A DNA stretch of 64,000 nt from Actinophytocola algeriensis (GCF_014203735.1 NZ_JACHJQ010000003.1:791326-855325), one strand, 5' to 3'; counted from the first letter of the stretch, positions 27,260 through 36,847 are shown. Program-made: numbers and translations. The notes: generated from the sequence alone by a model not told the origin.

Positions 27260-29032
27260 GTGAGGCGAGAAGGGTTGGTTCTGGTCGGGGCGACCGCCCT
27301 GGCGCTGTGTGCGCCACCCGCGGCGCACGCGGTAGCGGATGACCTGCGGATTCACGACATCCAGGGCACGACGAGACTGTCGCCGTACGACGGGCAGCAG
27401 GTGTCCGAGGTCCGGGGGATCGTCACCGCGGTGCGGGCGTTCGGCTCGGCGCGCGGGTTCTGGATTCAGGATCCGACTCCGGACAGTAGTTCAGCGACCA
27501 GCGAAGGTCTGCTGGTCTTCACCGGTTCGGTGTCGCCGACGGTTGCGGTGGGTGACCAGGTTTCGGTGGCTGGGACGGTCGACGAGTACTACCCGGACGG
27601 CCCGCCGGACACCGCCGTGCACCAGTCGACGACCGAGCTGGTGCGTGCCACGTGGACGGTCGAGTCGAGCGGGCACGCGCTGCCGGACGCCGAGGTGCTG
27701 GACGTGCCGCGCGACCTCACCGCGAACGGCGACATCGAGCGCACGCCGCTGCGGCCGCGCCGGTACGCGCTGGACTACTACGAGTCGCTCGAGGGCATGC
27801 GGGTGCGGCTCGACGACGCGCCGGTGGTCGGCCCGACGACGCAGTACAACGAGGTGTGGCTGACCAGCAGGCCGCGCGAGAACCGGACCGCGCGCGGCGG
27901 GGTGCTGTACTGGGGCTACCGCGCGGACAACACCGGCCGGATCAAGGTCGAGTCGCTGATCCCGTTCTCGCAGCACCCGTTCCCGCAGGCCAACGTGCGG
28001 GACACGCTCGCGGGTGAGACGTCCGGGCCGCTCGACTACGACGAGTTCGGCGGGTACGTCATCCAGGCGACGGCGATCGGGGAGCTCCAGCCGGGCGGGT
28101 TGCGGCCGGAGGTCACGCGCCGCCAGCGGGACGGTGAGCTGGCGGTCGGCACGTACAACGTGGAGAACCTGTCGCCGACGGACCCGGCCTCGAAGTTCCA
28201 GCGGCTCGCGCAGGGTGTGGTCGACCACCTGGCGAGCCCGGACATCCTGTCGCTCGAGGAGATCCAGGACGACAACGGCGCCACGGACGACCAGGTCGTG
28301 ACGGCCGGGCAGACGCTGCGGCGGTTCGTCGACGCGGTCGTCGCGGCGGGCGGGCCGAGGTACGAGTGGCGGCAGATCGACCCGGTGGACGGTGCCGATG
28401 GCGGCCAGCCGGGCGGCAACATCCGGGTCGCGTTCCTGTTCGACCCGTCGCGGGTGTCGTTCGTGGACCGGCCCGGCGGCGACGCGACCACGCCGGTCGA
28501 GGTGGTCGACGGGCACCTGTCGGTGTCACCGGGCCGGATCGACCCGGGGAGCGAGGCGTGGGCGGACAGCCGCAAGCCGCTGGCGGGCGAGTTCACGTTC
28601 CGCGGGCGCACGGTGTTCGTGGTGGCGAACCACTTCAACTCCAAGGGCGGCGATGAGCCTCTCTACGGGCGGCACCAGCCCCCGACGCGGTCGAGCGAGA
28701 CGCAGCGGCTCGCGCAGGCGAAGGAGGTCCGCGAGTTCGTGAAGGAGCTGCCACGCCGGGCCAATACGGTCGTTCTGGGCGGTTTGAACGATTTCCAGTT
28801 CTCGCAGGCCCTCGATGAGCTGTCGCCGCCGCTGCTGGACCTGATCAACCTGCTGCCGAGGGACGAGCGGTACAGCTACATCTATGAAGGAAACTCGCAA
28901 ACGCTGGACCACGTGCTGGTCGGCGGCCGGATCGCGGGGCTGGACTACGACGTCGTGCACGTCAACGCGGAGTTCGCGAACCAGGCCAGCGATCACGACC
29001 CGCAGGTGGTGCGGCTGAGCCTCGCGGAATGA
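27260..29032 (+). CDS. secreted endonuclease/exonuclease/phosphatase-family protein (ExeM/NucH-like)
   Basis: 590 aa from the GTG at 27260 (GGAAGG upstream; a TTG immediately before is less likely). Signal peptide to about residue 24 (APPAAHA). The N-terminal half carries OB-like extracellular-nuclease domains (VSEVRGIVTAV, GFWIQDP), the C-terminal half the EEP nuclease fold: ELAVGTYNVENL, LSLEEIQDDNG, VVANHFNSKGG, and NQASDHDPQVV with the catalytic Asp-His pair. The normally GDxN motif reads GGLN (residues 507-510), lacking the metal-binding Asp, so activity is doubtful. Monocistronic. Confidence 0.87.
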   Translation: MRREGLVLVGATALALCAPPAAHAVADDLRIHDIQGTTRLSPYDGQQVSEVRGIVTAVRAFGSARGFWIQDPTPDSSSATSEGLLVFTGSVSPTVAVGDQVSVAGTVDEYYPDGPPDTAVHQSTTELVRATWTVESSGHALPDAEVLDVPRDLTANGDIERTPLRPRRYALDYYESLEGMRVRLDDAPVVGPTTQYNEVWLTSRPRENRTARGGVLYWGYRADNTGRIKVESLIPFSQHPFPQANVRDTLAGETSGPLDYDEFGGYVIQATAIGELQPGGLRPEVTRRQRDGELAVGTYNVENLSPTDPASKFQRLAQGVVDHLASPDILSLEEIQDDNGATDDQVVTAGQTLRRFVDAVVAAGGPRYEWRQIDPVDGADGGQPGGNIRVAFLFDPSRVSFVDRPGGDATTPVEVVDGHLSVSPGRIDPGSEAWADSRKPLAGEFTFRGRTVFVVANHFNSKGGDEPLYGRHQPPTRSSETQRLAQAKEVREFVKELPRRANTVVLGGLNDFQFSQALDELSPPLLDLINLLPRDERYSYIYEGNSQTLDHVLVGGRIAGLDYDVVHVNAEFANQASDHDPQVVRLSLAE

Positions 29033-29075
29033 GCGATACTGCCTGGGCTGACGTGGGAGAAACGAGGAGGACGTC

Positions 29076-29213
29076 ATGCCCGACCAGCAGCAACCTGAGC
29101 AGAGGCAGGGGAGGCACGCGGCGCCGGAGGGGGCGGAGCGGCACCCACTGATCAACCTGGATCGCGATCCGACCCCAGGCCAGGCAGACCACGCCCGCCC
29201 GGAAGAGGACTGA
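29076..29213 (+). CDS. small hydrophilic protein, 45 aa
   Basis: Starts MPDQQQPEQRQGRHA and ends QADHARPEED. A perfect AGGAGG lies six bases before the ATG, and a strong terminator follows the stop by 9 nt, so this is a compact, probably expressed transcription unit although no family is known. Gln/Arg/Glu/Pro-rich, no membrane segment. Confidence 0.55.
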   Translation: MPDQQQPEQRQGRHAAPEGAERHPLINLDRDPTPGQADHARPEED

Positions 29214-29222
29214 ACAAAGATC

Positions 29223-29260
29223 GCGAGAGCGCCGGCCACCTTGGTGGCCGGCGCTCTCGC
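29223..29260 (+). terminator. terminator hairpin, 18-bp perfect stem
   Basis: Arms 29223-29240 and 29243-29260 pair perfectly around TT. Serves the small gene at 29076 and perhaps the nuclease gene before it. Confidence 0.85.
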
Positions 29261-30002
29261 ATGTGCGGCCCCCGCCCACCCGAGCGAATGGGACTCTCGC
29301 TCGACCACACCAAACCAAACGCTTAGACGAAACCCCTCCCAGAGGTAGATTAGAAGTCAACCGAACCGCAAACCAGAGCAGAGCCTCCCAAGCCAGCAAC
29401 CGAAGCAAGTAGACGAGCACAAACAACAGGAAGCCTGACAAACACACGAGAGACAACGACCAACCACGAACCGAGAGCAGCGGAAACCCAGCCAGATACC
29501 CAAAGCGGCAAGGAGTCAGGCCAAGGACGAGCGCCAACAGCAAGGCGCGGGAAAGCTGGGAAGGTGCAGCCGGAAAGGCAGAGTGGAGACGCAACGGGGA
29601 CATACAACAGGAAGGCGCAGCGGGACGAGCAGGCGAGTGGGAAGCGAGCCGAGAGCGAGACGAGAAAAAGAAACGGCTCGACCGGACGAGAACCGGAAGA
29701 GGACCAGGAGGACGCACAGCGAAAGGTCAAGAGAAACCGGGCGAGAAACCGCGAGCGACAAGAAGCGAGCAGCCCGAGCTGAGGGCAGAACTCTCCGACG
29801 GGGGTCACCCACGAAGGCGAAGCGAAGCGAGCCGAGCGCGCGGAGCACCGAAGTCGAGCGGCGACGCGAGAGATCAGCGGCACCAAACGCGGGGGTCCGG
29901 GGGGCGAAGCCCAGCCGGGCGGGGCTTGGGGGTTGCACCCCCAAGAGGATGGCCAGGCGACGAGGCCCACGCTCTCCGTGGGCACACGCCACCCATCGCC
30001 TG
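29261..30002 (-). other. A-depleted tract 3' of the original tRNA-Ser(GGA)
   Basis: About 740 nt without a supportable gene. From ~29,330 to ~29,830 the plus strand has very few T, so the minus-strand transcript would be A-poor and C/U-rich, which removes stop codons and creates long spurious minus-strand frames. Before the ICE inserted, this tract lay directly downstream of tRNA-Ser(GGA). Hairpins at 29925-29945 (CTTGGGGGT/ACCCCCAAG) and around 29951-29999 (GCCAGGCGA/TCGCCTGGC) lie next to the att site. A Rho-type termination zone is one explanation. Confidence 0.55.
29925..29945 (-). terminator. G/C-run hairpin, former tRNA-Ser terminator
   Basis: CTTGGGGGT-TGC-ACCCCCAAG, perfect. The 12-mer GGGGCTTGGGGG that starts it recurs at the hairpin downstream of the SRP RNA (57221). 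Confidence 0.6.
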
Positions 30003-30059
30003 GCGGAGGATGCGGGATTTGAACCCGCGAGGGCTTTAACACCCAACACGATTTCCAAT
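30003..30059. repeat. attL: 57-bp tRNA-Ser(GGA) 3' fragment
   Basis: Identical to 52475-52531; runs from the tRNA 3' end into the anticodon loop, then diverges (TCCGC versus TCGTG). It is the displaced 3' end of the original tRNA gene and is no longer functional. Confidence 0.93.
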
Positions 30060-30275
30060 TCCGCTTCGACTCGTCCAGAGGGGTTCAGTCACGTCGTTTC
30101 GGCAGGTCAACGCGAGCGTGGCATCCGTTTGGAACCCTGCCGGATCGAACGGAACTGAGACCCGAACTGAGACCCAAAAGAAGCTGAACCATCAGCAGAG
30201 GTCACCGACGAACCTCGTCCGCCGGTGACGATGGCGTTGCGGTTTGTGGCTGCTCGACGGTACCGCCCTACATGC
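30060..30275. promoter_or_regulatory. left-end arm-site region
   Basis: Two copies of AACTGAGACCC at 30153-30163 and 30165-30175, 12 nt apart, match a 12-nt-spaced pair near the right att core (52383, 52395) and are candidate integrase/Xis arm sites. GTCACCG (30201) with CGGTGAC (30223) may be the hsdR terminator. No gene. Confidence 0.5.
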
Positions 30276-33200
30276 TCACTCGTCCGTTCCCTGGCCGATC
30301 GCGGCCTCGTAGAAGGCGTCCGCGAGCGCCATGATGACGGCGCTGACAGCGGGGCCGTCGCTGAAGAAGTAGTCGGCCATGGTGTTGTGGGCTTCCTGGT
30401 TCTCGACGACTGCTTCAGTGACCGCGGTTTGAAAGTCCTGTGATTCCATGAACTGCTTCTTCGAGTTCACCTTGGTCTGGTTGACTAGGTCCGGGTAGGC
30501 GAGCAGTCGCTGCACCAGGCCCTGCACGAACTCCCGGACCTGCGACGCTGTGAACGATTCGGCGCCGAAGAGATCGTTCATCTTGTCGATGACGACTTGG
30601 AGCGCGACGTACTTCGGTTCCTTTCGCGCCCCGGTGCCCGCTGCGCCGATCCCCTTCAGTTCACCGTCGCCGGTCAGCGAGATGTCGACCGCGGTCCCCT
30701 TGGTGTGCTTGACGCCGACCAGGACCACGTCGGAGAGGTCGACTTCCGCGGCCCACGACGAGTCTGCGATGACCTTCTCCAGAAGTCGCAGGAAGATCGA
30801 CAGCATCTCCATGTACGGGTCGCCGTAGTCGATGATCTGGCTCATGAAGTCGTAGAGCCGGACATAGGTGGAGACGTCCTTGCGGAACAGGTCGAGGGTG
30901 GTGAGAGTGACCCTGTCGTCGGCCTCGATCGCAGCCGCGTAGCGGCGGGCGAACTCGTTCTTGGCCGGACTGATCGCGGCGGAGAGCGCGTTGTTGCCTT
31001 TACGGCCGACCCACAGTCCGGCAACCTCACGCACCTGCTCAGGCGTGTAGATCCCCGCCTGGGCGAGCTTGTTGGTGAGGTGGACGACGACGTACGGGTC
31101 GGTCTCGGTCTCGAGGGTGGCGTTGGTGAAGTAAGGCTCGAACGCGCTCCGGATGTCCTCGGGCTTGTTCACGAAATCGATGACGAACGTCTTGCGCTTC
31201 TGCTCGCCGCCCGCAGTGCGATGGGTGCGGTTGAGCCGGGAGAGCGTCTGCACGGCAGTGACCCCGGAGAGCTTCTTGTCGACGTACATTGCCGAGAGCA
31301 GCGGCTGGTCGAACCCTGTCTGAAACTTGTTGGCGACCAGCATGATCTTGTACGTCTCGCCCTTGAAGGCGGCGGCCAGGTCCGAGCCGGCACCGGGGTT
31401 CAGGTTGGCCTCGGTGAACTCGTCGTCCTTGCCCGGGTGCGGCCCCCAGTCCGAGGCCCACTCCTCGTCCTCAGCCATCGTCACTGAGCCGGAGAAGGCG
31501 ACCAGGGTGCGGTAGTTGTACGAGGCGTCCTTGGCGGCGCGTTTGGCGATGTAGGCGTCAATCGCCTTCTTGTACTTCACCGCGGCCTTACGAGAGTCGG
31601 TCACGACCATCGCCTTCGCCTTGCCTTCCAGCAGACGGGCGACGTTGACATGGAAGTGCTCGACGATGATCTGCACCTTCTGGCTGATGTTGGTCGGGTG
31701 CAGCTTCACCCACCGCATCAGCCCTTTCCTCGCTGCGGCCTCCTCCACCACCTCACTACCGTCGCTGCTTTCGGCCTGTCCGGCGATCTTTAGCGCGGTG
31801 TCGTAGGTCTGGTAGCCCTTGAGCACATCGAGGATGTAGCCCTCCTCGATGGCCTGCCGCATCGAGTAGAGGTGGAACTCGACAGGCTTGCCGTCAGGCC
31901 CCTTGCGGCCGAAGAGTTCCAACGTCTTGTTCTTCGGCGTCGCGGTGAATGCAAAGTAGGAGATGTTCTTTGACTCGGCCCGTTCGGTCATCTCCGAGGC
32001 CAGGATCGTCTCGGCGTCGATCTCACCGCCCTCCTCGATCTCCTTGACCTCCTCCGCGGTCAGCACGGCCTTGAGCTTCGAAGAGGTTTGTCCAGACTGT
32101 GAGGAGTGCGCCTCGTCGGCGATCACTGCGAACCGCTTACCCTTCAGACCCTTGTCGGCCCGGATCTCGTCGAGTGCGAACGGGAAGGTCTGCACCGTCA
32201 CCGCGATGATTAGTTCCCCGGCCTTCAACGCGGTCGCCAGCAGCCCGGACTTCGACTTGGCCCCCGACTTGCGCACGTCCTCCGGGCTGATCGTGGCCAC
32301 GATCTTTCCCGACCCGTCGATCTGACGGATCGCCTCCTGGAGCTGTCCGTCGAGCACAGTGCGGTCCACGACCACGATTACCGAGTCGAAAAGCTTCTTG
32401 TCGTTCACGTGCAGCCGCGCCAGCCGGTGCGCGGTCCAGGCGATGGTATTCGTCTTCCCCGAGCCCGCCGAGTGCTCGATCAGGTAGCGCTGACCCACGC
32501 CCTCCTCGCGCACCGCAGCCACGATGTTTGTCACGGCCTCCCACTGGTGGAAGCGTGGGAAGAGCATGCTCGTATGCCGCACCGACGTGCCGGTGGCGAC
32601 GTTCCATTCCTCCTTGGTCTCCACGATCATCAGCCGGCCGATGATGTTGAGCCAGGCATGTCTCTCCCAGACTCGCTCCCACAAGTACGCCGTCGCCGAC
32701 CGCCCATCCTTACCCGGTGGGTTTCCCTCGCCACTGTCGTGGCCCATGTTGAACGGCAGGAAGTGCGTTGTATCGCCTTCGAGTCGAGTGGTCATGGCGG
32801 CCAGATCGTTGGAGACGGCAAAGTGCACCAAAGCCCGGTGCCCGAACGACAGCAGCGGCTCCGGCCGCCCGTTGGTCAGCGGGTGCCGGTTCTTTCGGTA
32901 CTGGTTGATCGCCTGGTCCAGCGACTGGGTGAAGTCGGTCTTCAGCTCCACGGTGGCGACCGGGAGCCCGTTGACGAAGAGGACCAGGTCGATGCTGCGC
33001 TGGTCAGCGGTGGAGAAGTGTACTTGCCGCATCACCCGCACTCGCATCGCCGCGTACTGCTCGTTGGTCGTCGCATTCAGGCTGGTTTCGGGACGGAACT
33101 GTGCCATCTTCAAGCGGCCACCACCGATGTACTGCACCCCGTTGCGCAGGATGTTCAACGTCCCGCCGCCATGTTCAAGAGGTTTGTCGAGCGCCGTGGT

Positions 33201-33416
33201 CAGCACGTCGAGGAACTTCGCCACCGACCCCGCGGCCTTTAACGCCTTCTCGTAGGCTGCCTGCTGGGTCTCCTCTAGCCAGGCGAACAGATCCTCTGGA
33301 ACGAGTGCTCGCTCCCGGTCGTATCCGGAGTCATCGGCTGAGTAGAGCCACCCATGGCCGGACAGGTACTCGCAAATTTCGGTCTCGAAGACACCCTCGT
33401 GGTGGTCCGCCGTCAC
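30276..33416 (-). CDS. hsdR: type I restriction endonuclease subunit R
   Basis: 1046 aa from the GTG at 33416, overlapping the hsdS stop (GTGA). N-terminal nuclease domain with VATVELKTDFTQSLDQAI, the PD-(D/E)xK-type ELKT. Helicase motor: Walker A SAGSGKT (~319), DEAH box VIADEAHSS (~437), FTATPKNKTLELFG (motif III), and QTLSRLNRTH (motif VI). Translocates DNA and cleaves remote from unmodified recognition sites. Last gene of hsdM-hsdS-hsdR. Full length, with no interruptions. Confidence 0.95.
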   Translation of the reverse strand: MTADHHEGVFETEICEYLSGHGWLYSADDSGYDRERALVPEDLFAWLEETQQAAYEKALKAAGSVAKFLDVLTTALDKPLEHGGGTLNILRNGVQYIGGGRLKMAQFRPETSLNATTNEQYAAMRVRVMRQVHFSTADQRSIDLVLFVNGLPVATVELKTDFTQSLDQAINQYRKNRHPLTNGRPEPLLSFGHRALVHFAVSNDLAAMTTRLEGDTTHFLPFNMGHDSGEGNPPGKDGRSATAYLWERVWERHAWLNIIGRLMIVETKEEWNVATGTSVRHTSMLFPRFHQWEAVTNIVAAVREEGVGQRYLIEHSAGSGKTNTIAWTAHRLARLHVNDKKLFDSVIVVVDRTVLDGQLQEAIRQIDGSGKIVATISPEDVRKSGAKSKSGLLATALKAGELIIAVTVQTFPFALDEIRADKGLKGKRFAVIADEAHSSQSGQTSSKLKAVLTAEEVKEIEEGGEIDAETILASEMTERAESKNISYFAFTATPKNKTLELFGRKGPDGKPVEFHLYSMRQAIEEGYILDVLKGYQTYDTALKIAGQAESSDGSEVVEEAAARKGLMRWVKLHPTNISQKVQIIVEHFHVNVARLLEGKAKAMVVTDSRKAAVKYKKAIDAYIAKRAAKDASYNYRTLVAFSGSVTMAEDEEWASDWGPHPGKDDEFTEANLNPGAGSDLAAAFKGETYKIMLVANKFQTGFDQPLLSAMYVDKKLSGVTAVQTLSRLNRTHRTAGGEQKRKTFVIDFVNKPEDIRSAFEPYFTNATLETETDPYVVVHLTNKLAQAGIYTPEQVREVAGLWVGRKGNNALSAAISPAKNEFARRYAAAIEADDRVTLTTLDLFRKDVSTYVRLYDFMSQIIDYGDPYMEMLSIFLRLLEKVIADSSWAAEVDLSDVVLVGVKHTKGTAVDISLTGDGELKGIGAAGTGARKEPKYVALQVVIDKMNDLFGAESFTASQVREFVQGLVQRLLAYPDLVNQTKVNSKKQFMESQDFQTAVTEAVVENQEAHNTMADYFFSDGPAVSAVIMALADAFYEAAIGQGTDE

Positions 33417-34675
33417 AACATCTCCCGTACGTCGATCTGCCCCGTCACCGCCGCCGTGATCAGCGCTGCCCGCCGCTCGCGTGATAGTTCAACGAACAGT
33501 TCCGACTCTGTGATTAGCGTGTCAATCTTCGAGGTCTGCTTAGCCAGATACGCAGCGATCCTTCGCTGCTCGTCGACGTCGTCGGGTGCAGAAACCCGGA
33601 GCCCCATCAGTGCTCCGGCGGTCAACTTGGGCTGCGCCGCTCCAGAAACGACGGTAGTGACATCGAGCGCCTCCAGTCGCTGGGCCCAGAAGTCGACGTC
33701 ACCATCGCTCAGGGGGCGAAGGACGTGGGCGTGGTTGTTCACCCAATAGCGCCCCTTGGCAGCAAAGGCTATCGGCGTGGAGCGCATCAAGAGATTGGCG
33801 CCGTCCTCAGAGACCAACACGAGCGGTTCATCGAACAAGTAGTCGTTGACCCGATCGATCACTCCGGATGCTCCGTAGTAATCGAAGTCACCGCGACGGT
33901 CGGCACGCTCCTCGCCGCTCAGTGGGATGCGTCGTCCGTCGAGACTCTCCAGCCAGTATCGGACGGCCTTGACCGTCCAATGGCGCGGTACCAGACCGAC
34001 CACAGGGTCACCACTGTCGCGGAGTTCGACATCCTCGTCCACCCCGAAGCAGACGGCGCGGGTCGCCAGCACACGACGGCGCTCGCGGAGCATCTCGATC
34101 AGGCGCTGCTGCTCCTCGATGAGCGTGTCGATGCGCGCGGTCTCGCGGTCGAGGTAATCGGCGATGGCCCGCTGCTCGTCCAGCGGGGGAACCAGCCACG
34201 GTGCATCGGCCAACTCCTCGCGGTTGACCTTTGGCATCTTGACGCGCGTCGAGATGATCGTCGCAAACGTGTGGAACGGCCGCGCCAAAAGGTAGTAGAG
34301 CGCGAATCGGGGCTCGACCCTGTCACTGAATGACATCGCGTACATATCCGCGCTGCATAGCGCTTGCGTCTCAGCGATCACCGCCTTATTCAGCGCGGGT
34401 CGAATTTTCGAATACACGATTTGGCCCTGCTTGACAAGATATTTACCGCTATCGGCGCCCTGCTCGTCTGCCGTTTCGACGCTGACGATCCGTCCTGTGT
34501 TGCTCTCGATGTGGTTAGGAGCGATCAGTGTCATCCCGCTCCAAGGCTCTTCGCGAGGATCGACCTGTCCGCCGTTGATCACCGCCTCATAGCGGAAACG
34601 ACTGAGGTCCCAATGTGCTGGCACCTCGTCCAGCCACGGGGAGTTTGCTGTCGTCATCTCGGCGTAGGACTGCAT
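33413..34675 (-). CDS. hsdS: type I restriction-modification specificity subunit
   Basis: 420 aa from the ATG at 34675, overlapping the hsdM stop by one base. Two target-recognition domains separated by the long conserved helix (LDRETARIDTLIEEQQRLIEMLRERR); the second copy of that helix ends the protein (AAYLAKQTSKIDTLITESELF). Both halves are intact, predicting a bipartite recognition sequence, which is not readable from sequence. Confidence 0.93.
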   Translation of the reverse strand: MQSYAEMTTANSPWLDEVPAHWDLSRFRYEAVINGGQVDPREEPWSGMTLIAPNHIESNTGRIVSVETADEQGADSGKYLVKQGQIVYSKIRPALNKAVIAETQALCSADMYAMSFSDRVEPRFALYYLLARPFHTFATIISTRVKMPKVNREELADAPWLVPPLDEQRAIADYLDRETARIDTLIEEQQRLIEMLRERRRVLATRAVCFGVDEDVELRDSGDPVVGLVPRHWTVKAVRYWLESLDGRRIPLSGEERADRRGDFDYYGASGVIDRVNDYLFDEPLVLVSEDGANLLMRSTPIAFAAKGRYWVNNHAHVLRPLSDGDVDFWAQRLEALDVTTVVSGAAQPKLTAGALMGLRVSAPDDVDEQRRIAAYLAKQTSKIDTLITESELFVELSRERRAALITAAVTGQIDVREML

Positions 34676-36420
34676 CAGTCCTCGACCTCCTGCAGGAGGT
34701 CGAGGATCTTGACGACCTGCTTCTCCAGGTCGGCATCGATCTCGGCGAGGGGACGCGGTGGGACGTACTTGTAGAACTGGCGGGTGAAGGGGATCTCGTA
34801 GCCCATCTTGACCTTGGCCCAGTCGATCCAGGCGTCGGGGACGTGCGGCTTCACCTCGGCGTCGAAATACGCCTGGATGACCTCGACCTTGCAGGCAGGG
34901 CCGGCGGTCGAGCCGCCGTAGGTGAACGGGACGTTCTCGGTGTCACGCTTCTTCGTATCCGGCTTGGGCTTGCCCTTGCGGTCGACCACAGGGCTGCCGG
35001 ATCCATCGAGCAGCGGACGCTCGATGGTGATGGCCCAGTAGCCGAACGCGTCGTTGCGCAGCACCTTGGAGTAGTCGGGGTCGGCATCGAGGAAGTCGGC
35101 ATACAACTTCACCACATTGGCCCGGTCCGCCTCGCTGAGCTCACGATTCTTCGACCCGAGACTCTTGCGCATCTTGGTCCAGAACGAGGTGCCGTCGATG
35201 AGCTGGACCAAGCCTTTGCGATCGGGGTGCTTGGTGTTGTCGAGGATCCAGATGTAGGTGGCAATGCCGGTGTTGAAGAACATGTTCGTCGGTAGCGCGA
35301 CGATGGCATCGACCAGGTCGTTCTCCAGCAGCCACTTGCGGATATTGGAGGGCCCAGACTCGGCGCCTCCATTGAAGAGCGGCGAGCCGTTCATCACGAT
35401 CCCGACGCGGCCGCCGCCGTCCTCCGGCGCCCGCATCTTGTGGACCAGGTGGAGCAGGAAGAGCATCTGCCCATCCGAAGTTGCCGGGAGGCCGGGAGCG
35501 AACCGGCCGTAAGGGCCCGCTTCGTCGCGCTCTTTCGTGACCGCCTTCGCGTATTGCTTCCAGTCGACGCCGTATGGCGGGTTGGACATGCAGAAGTCGA
35601 ACTGGCGGCCCTTGAACGCGTCATCGGTCAGGGTGTTGCCGAAGGCGATGTTGGTCGCGTCGTGGCCCTTGGCCAGCAGGTCGGACTTGCAGATCGCATA
35701 CGACTGGGGGTTGTACTCCTGGCCGTACAGGTTCAGCTTCGCGTCGGGGTTCTGCCCGAGCAGGTGCTCCTCGGCCAAGGCGAGCATGCCGCCAGTGCCG
35801 GCAGTGGGGTCGTACAGCGTGCGGACGATGCCGGCCTCGGTCAGGTCGACGTTCTTCTCGGCGAAGAGCAGATCGACTAGCAGCCGGATCGCGTCTCGCG
35901 GCGTGTAATGGTCACCGGAAGTCTCGTTCGCGGCCTCATTGAACTTGCGGATGATGTACTCAAACGCATCGCCCATATCGGCGTTGGAGACGGCGTCCGG
36001 ATGCAGGTTGACGGCCTTGAAAGACGTGATGACTTCGCGCAGGAGCGCTGCCTTCTCCAGGGCGAGGATCTCATTTCTGAAGTCGAAGTACTCGAACACG
36101 TCGACATCGGGCGAGAACCGGTCGATGTAGTCGGTCAGGTTGTCCGCCAGCCCGTCGGCGTCAGCCAGCAGGTTGGCGAAGGAGTAGTTCGAGGTGTTGT
36201 AGAACGGCCTGCCGGTCGCCTTCTTGATCTCGATCCTGAGCCGGTTCGGATTGTCGTACTTCGCCGCCAGATTGCGCACCGTCTCACGGTCGGGCTCAAG
36301 GATGCAGTCGAGGCGGCGCAGGATCGTGAGTGGGAGGATCACGTTGCCGTACTGGTTGGGGCGGTAGGGACCTCGAAGCTGGTCGGCGATCGACCAGATG
36401 AAACTACCGAGGGTGCTCAC
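34675..36420 (-). CDS. hsdM: type I restriction-modification N6-adenine methyltransferase
   Basis: 581 aa from the GTG at 36420, chosen for AAGGAG seven bases before it; the frame runs on to 36504 without one. N-terminal helical HsdM domain, SAM-binding DPTAGTGGML (~205), catalytic NPPYGVDW (~280), and a C-terminal helix that matches the conserved M-S contact. Methylates adenine in the target and pairs with HsdS. First gene of the operon; regulated region 36421-36847. Confidence 0.94.
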   Translation of the reverse strand: MSTLGSFIWSIADQLRGPYRPNQYGNVILPLTILRRLDCILEPDRETVRNLAAKYDNPNRLRIEIKKATGRPFYNTSNYSFANLLADADGLADNLTDYIDRFSPDVDVFEYFDFRNEILALEKAALLREVITSFKAVNLHPDAVSNADMGDAFEYIIRKFNEAANETSGDHYTPRDAIRLLVDLLFAEKNVDLTEAGIVRTLYDPTAGTGGMLALAEEHLLGQNPDAKLNLYGQEYNPQSYAICKSDLLAKGHDATNIAFGNTLTDDAFKGRQFDFCMSNPPYGVDWKQYAKAVTKERDEAGPYGRFAPGLPATSDGQMLFLLHLVHKMRAPEDGGGRVGIVMNGSPLFNGGAESGPSNIRKWLLENDLVDAIVALPTNMFFNTGIATYIWILDNTKHPDRKGLVQLIDGTSFWTKMRKSLGSKNRELSEADRANVVKLYADFLDADPDYSKVLRNDAFGYWAITIERPLLDGSGSPVVDRKGKPKPDTKKRDTENVPFTYGGSTAGPACKVEVIQAYFDAEVKPHVPDAWIDWAKVKMGYEIPFTRQFYKYVPPRPLAEIDADLEKQVVKILDLLQEVED

Positions 36421-36847
36421 AAGGCTCCTTAGGCTCGTTCGAGGATGAATGTTGGACGCCGGGCGCGAGTTCGCCCGTGCGCGCAGTTCCAATAGGCGGC
36501 GCACAGTCTGCAGCAGCCGGTGGCATTAGGGCCATCTGGAGCCCTCCGATGAAGATGGTTCAGCCTTGCTCTGTGATGCCTCCAGTGACATAGAGAGTGG
36601 AAGGCGACACCTGCGAACGTGTCACTCGGCTGTCACGACAGTCTTTGCAGGTCAGATGATCTGTCGTGACAGAGTGGCAGGTGTTACACGGGCGGCCTGT
36701 CTTCGTCGGCTCGCGCGCCGACTGTGAACTAGGGCCGTGGATGCACCCCACGCGGGGACCTGCGCAGGGAGTGAAGGAGTTGAGTCTGATTACGCGCCGA
36801 ACCGCAAGCCCCCGGGACCGGTTCCGGGGGCTTCTCGCGCCGCGCTG
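36421..36847. promoter_or_regulatory. upstream control region of the hsd operon
   Basis: 427 nt with no gene. Contains an inverted repeat (36630-36641 CTGTCACGACAG and 36661-36672 CTGTCGTGACAG, 19-nt spacer) whose flanks continue the symmetry (ACACCTGC and CACTC on both sides), spanning ~36607-36687, plus a terminator at 36806-36833. The repeat is a good candidate operator for hsd expression or an element-specific site. Confidence 0.6.
36806..36833 (-). terminator. terminator of the XRE-DUF397 operon
   Basis: AAGCCCCCGG pairs with CCGGGGGCTT around an 8-nt loop, 15 nt past the DUF397 stop at 36848. Confidence 0.8.

Noticed and set aside
29350-30058. Long minus-strand open frames of ~180-230 codons overlapping the tRNA-Ser fragment
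   Set aside because: They result from A depletion of that strand and pass through tRNA sequence in the att core; no ribosome-binding site or family.
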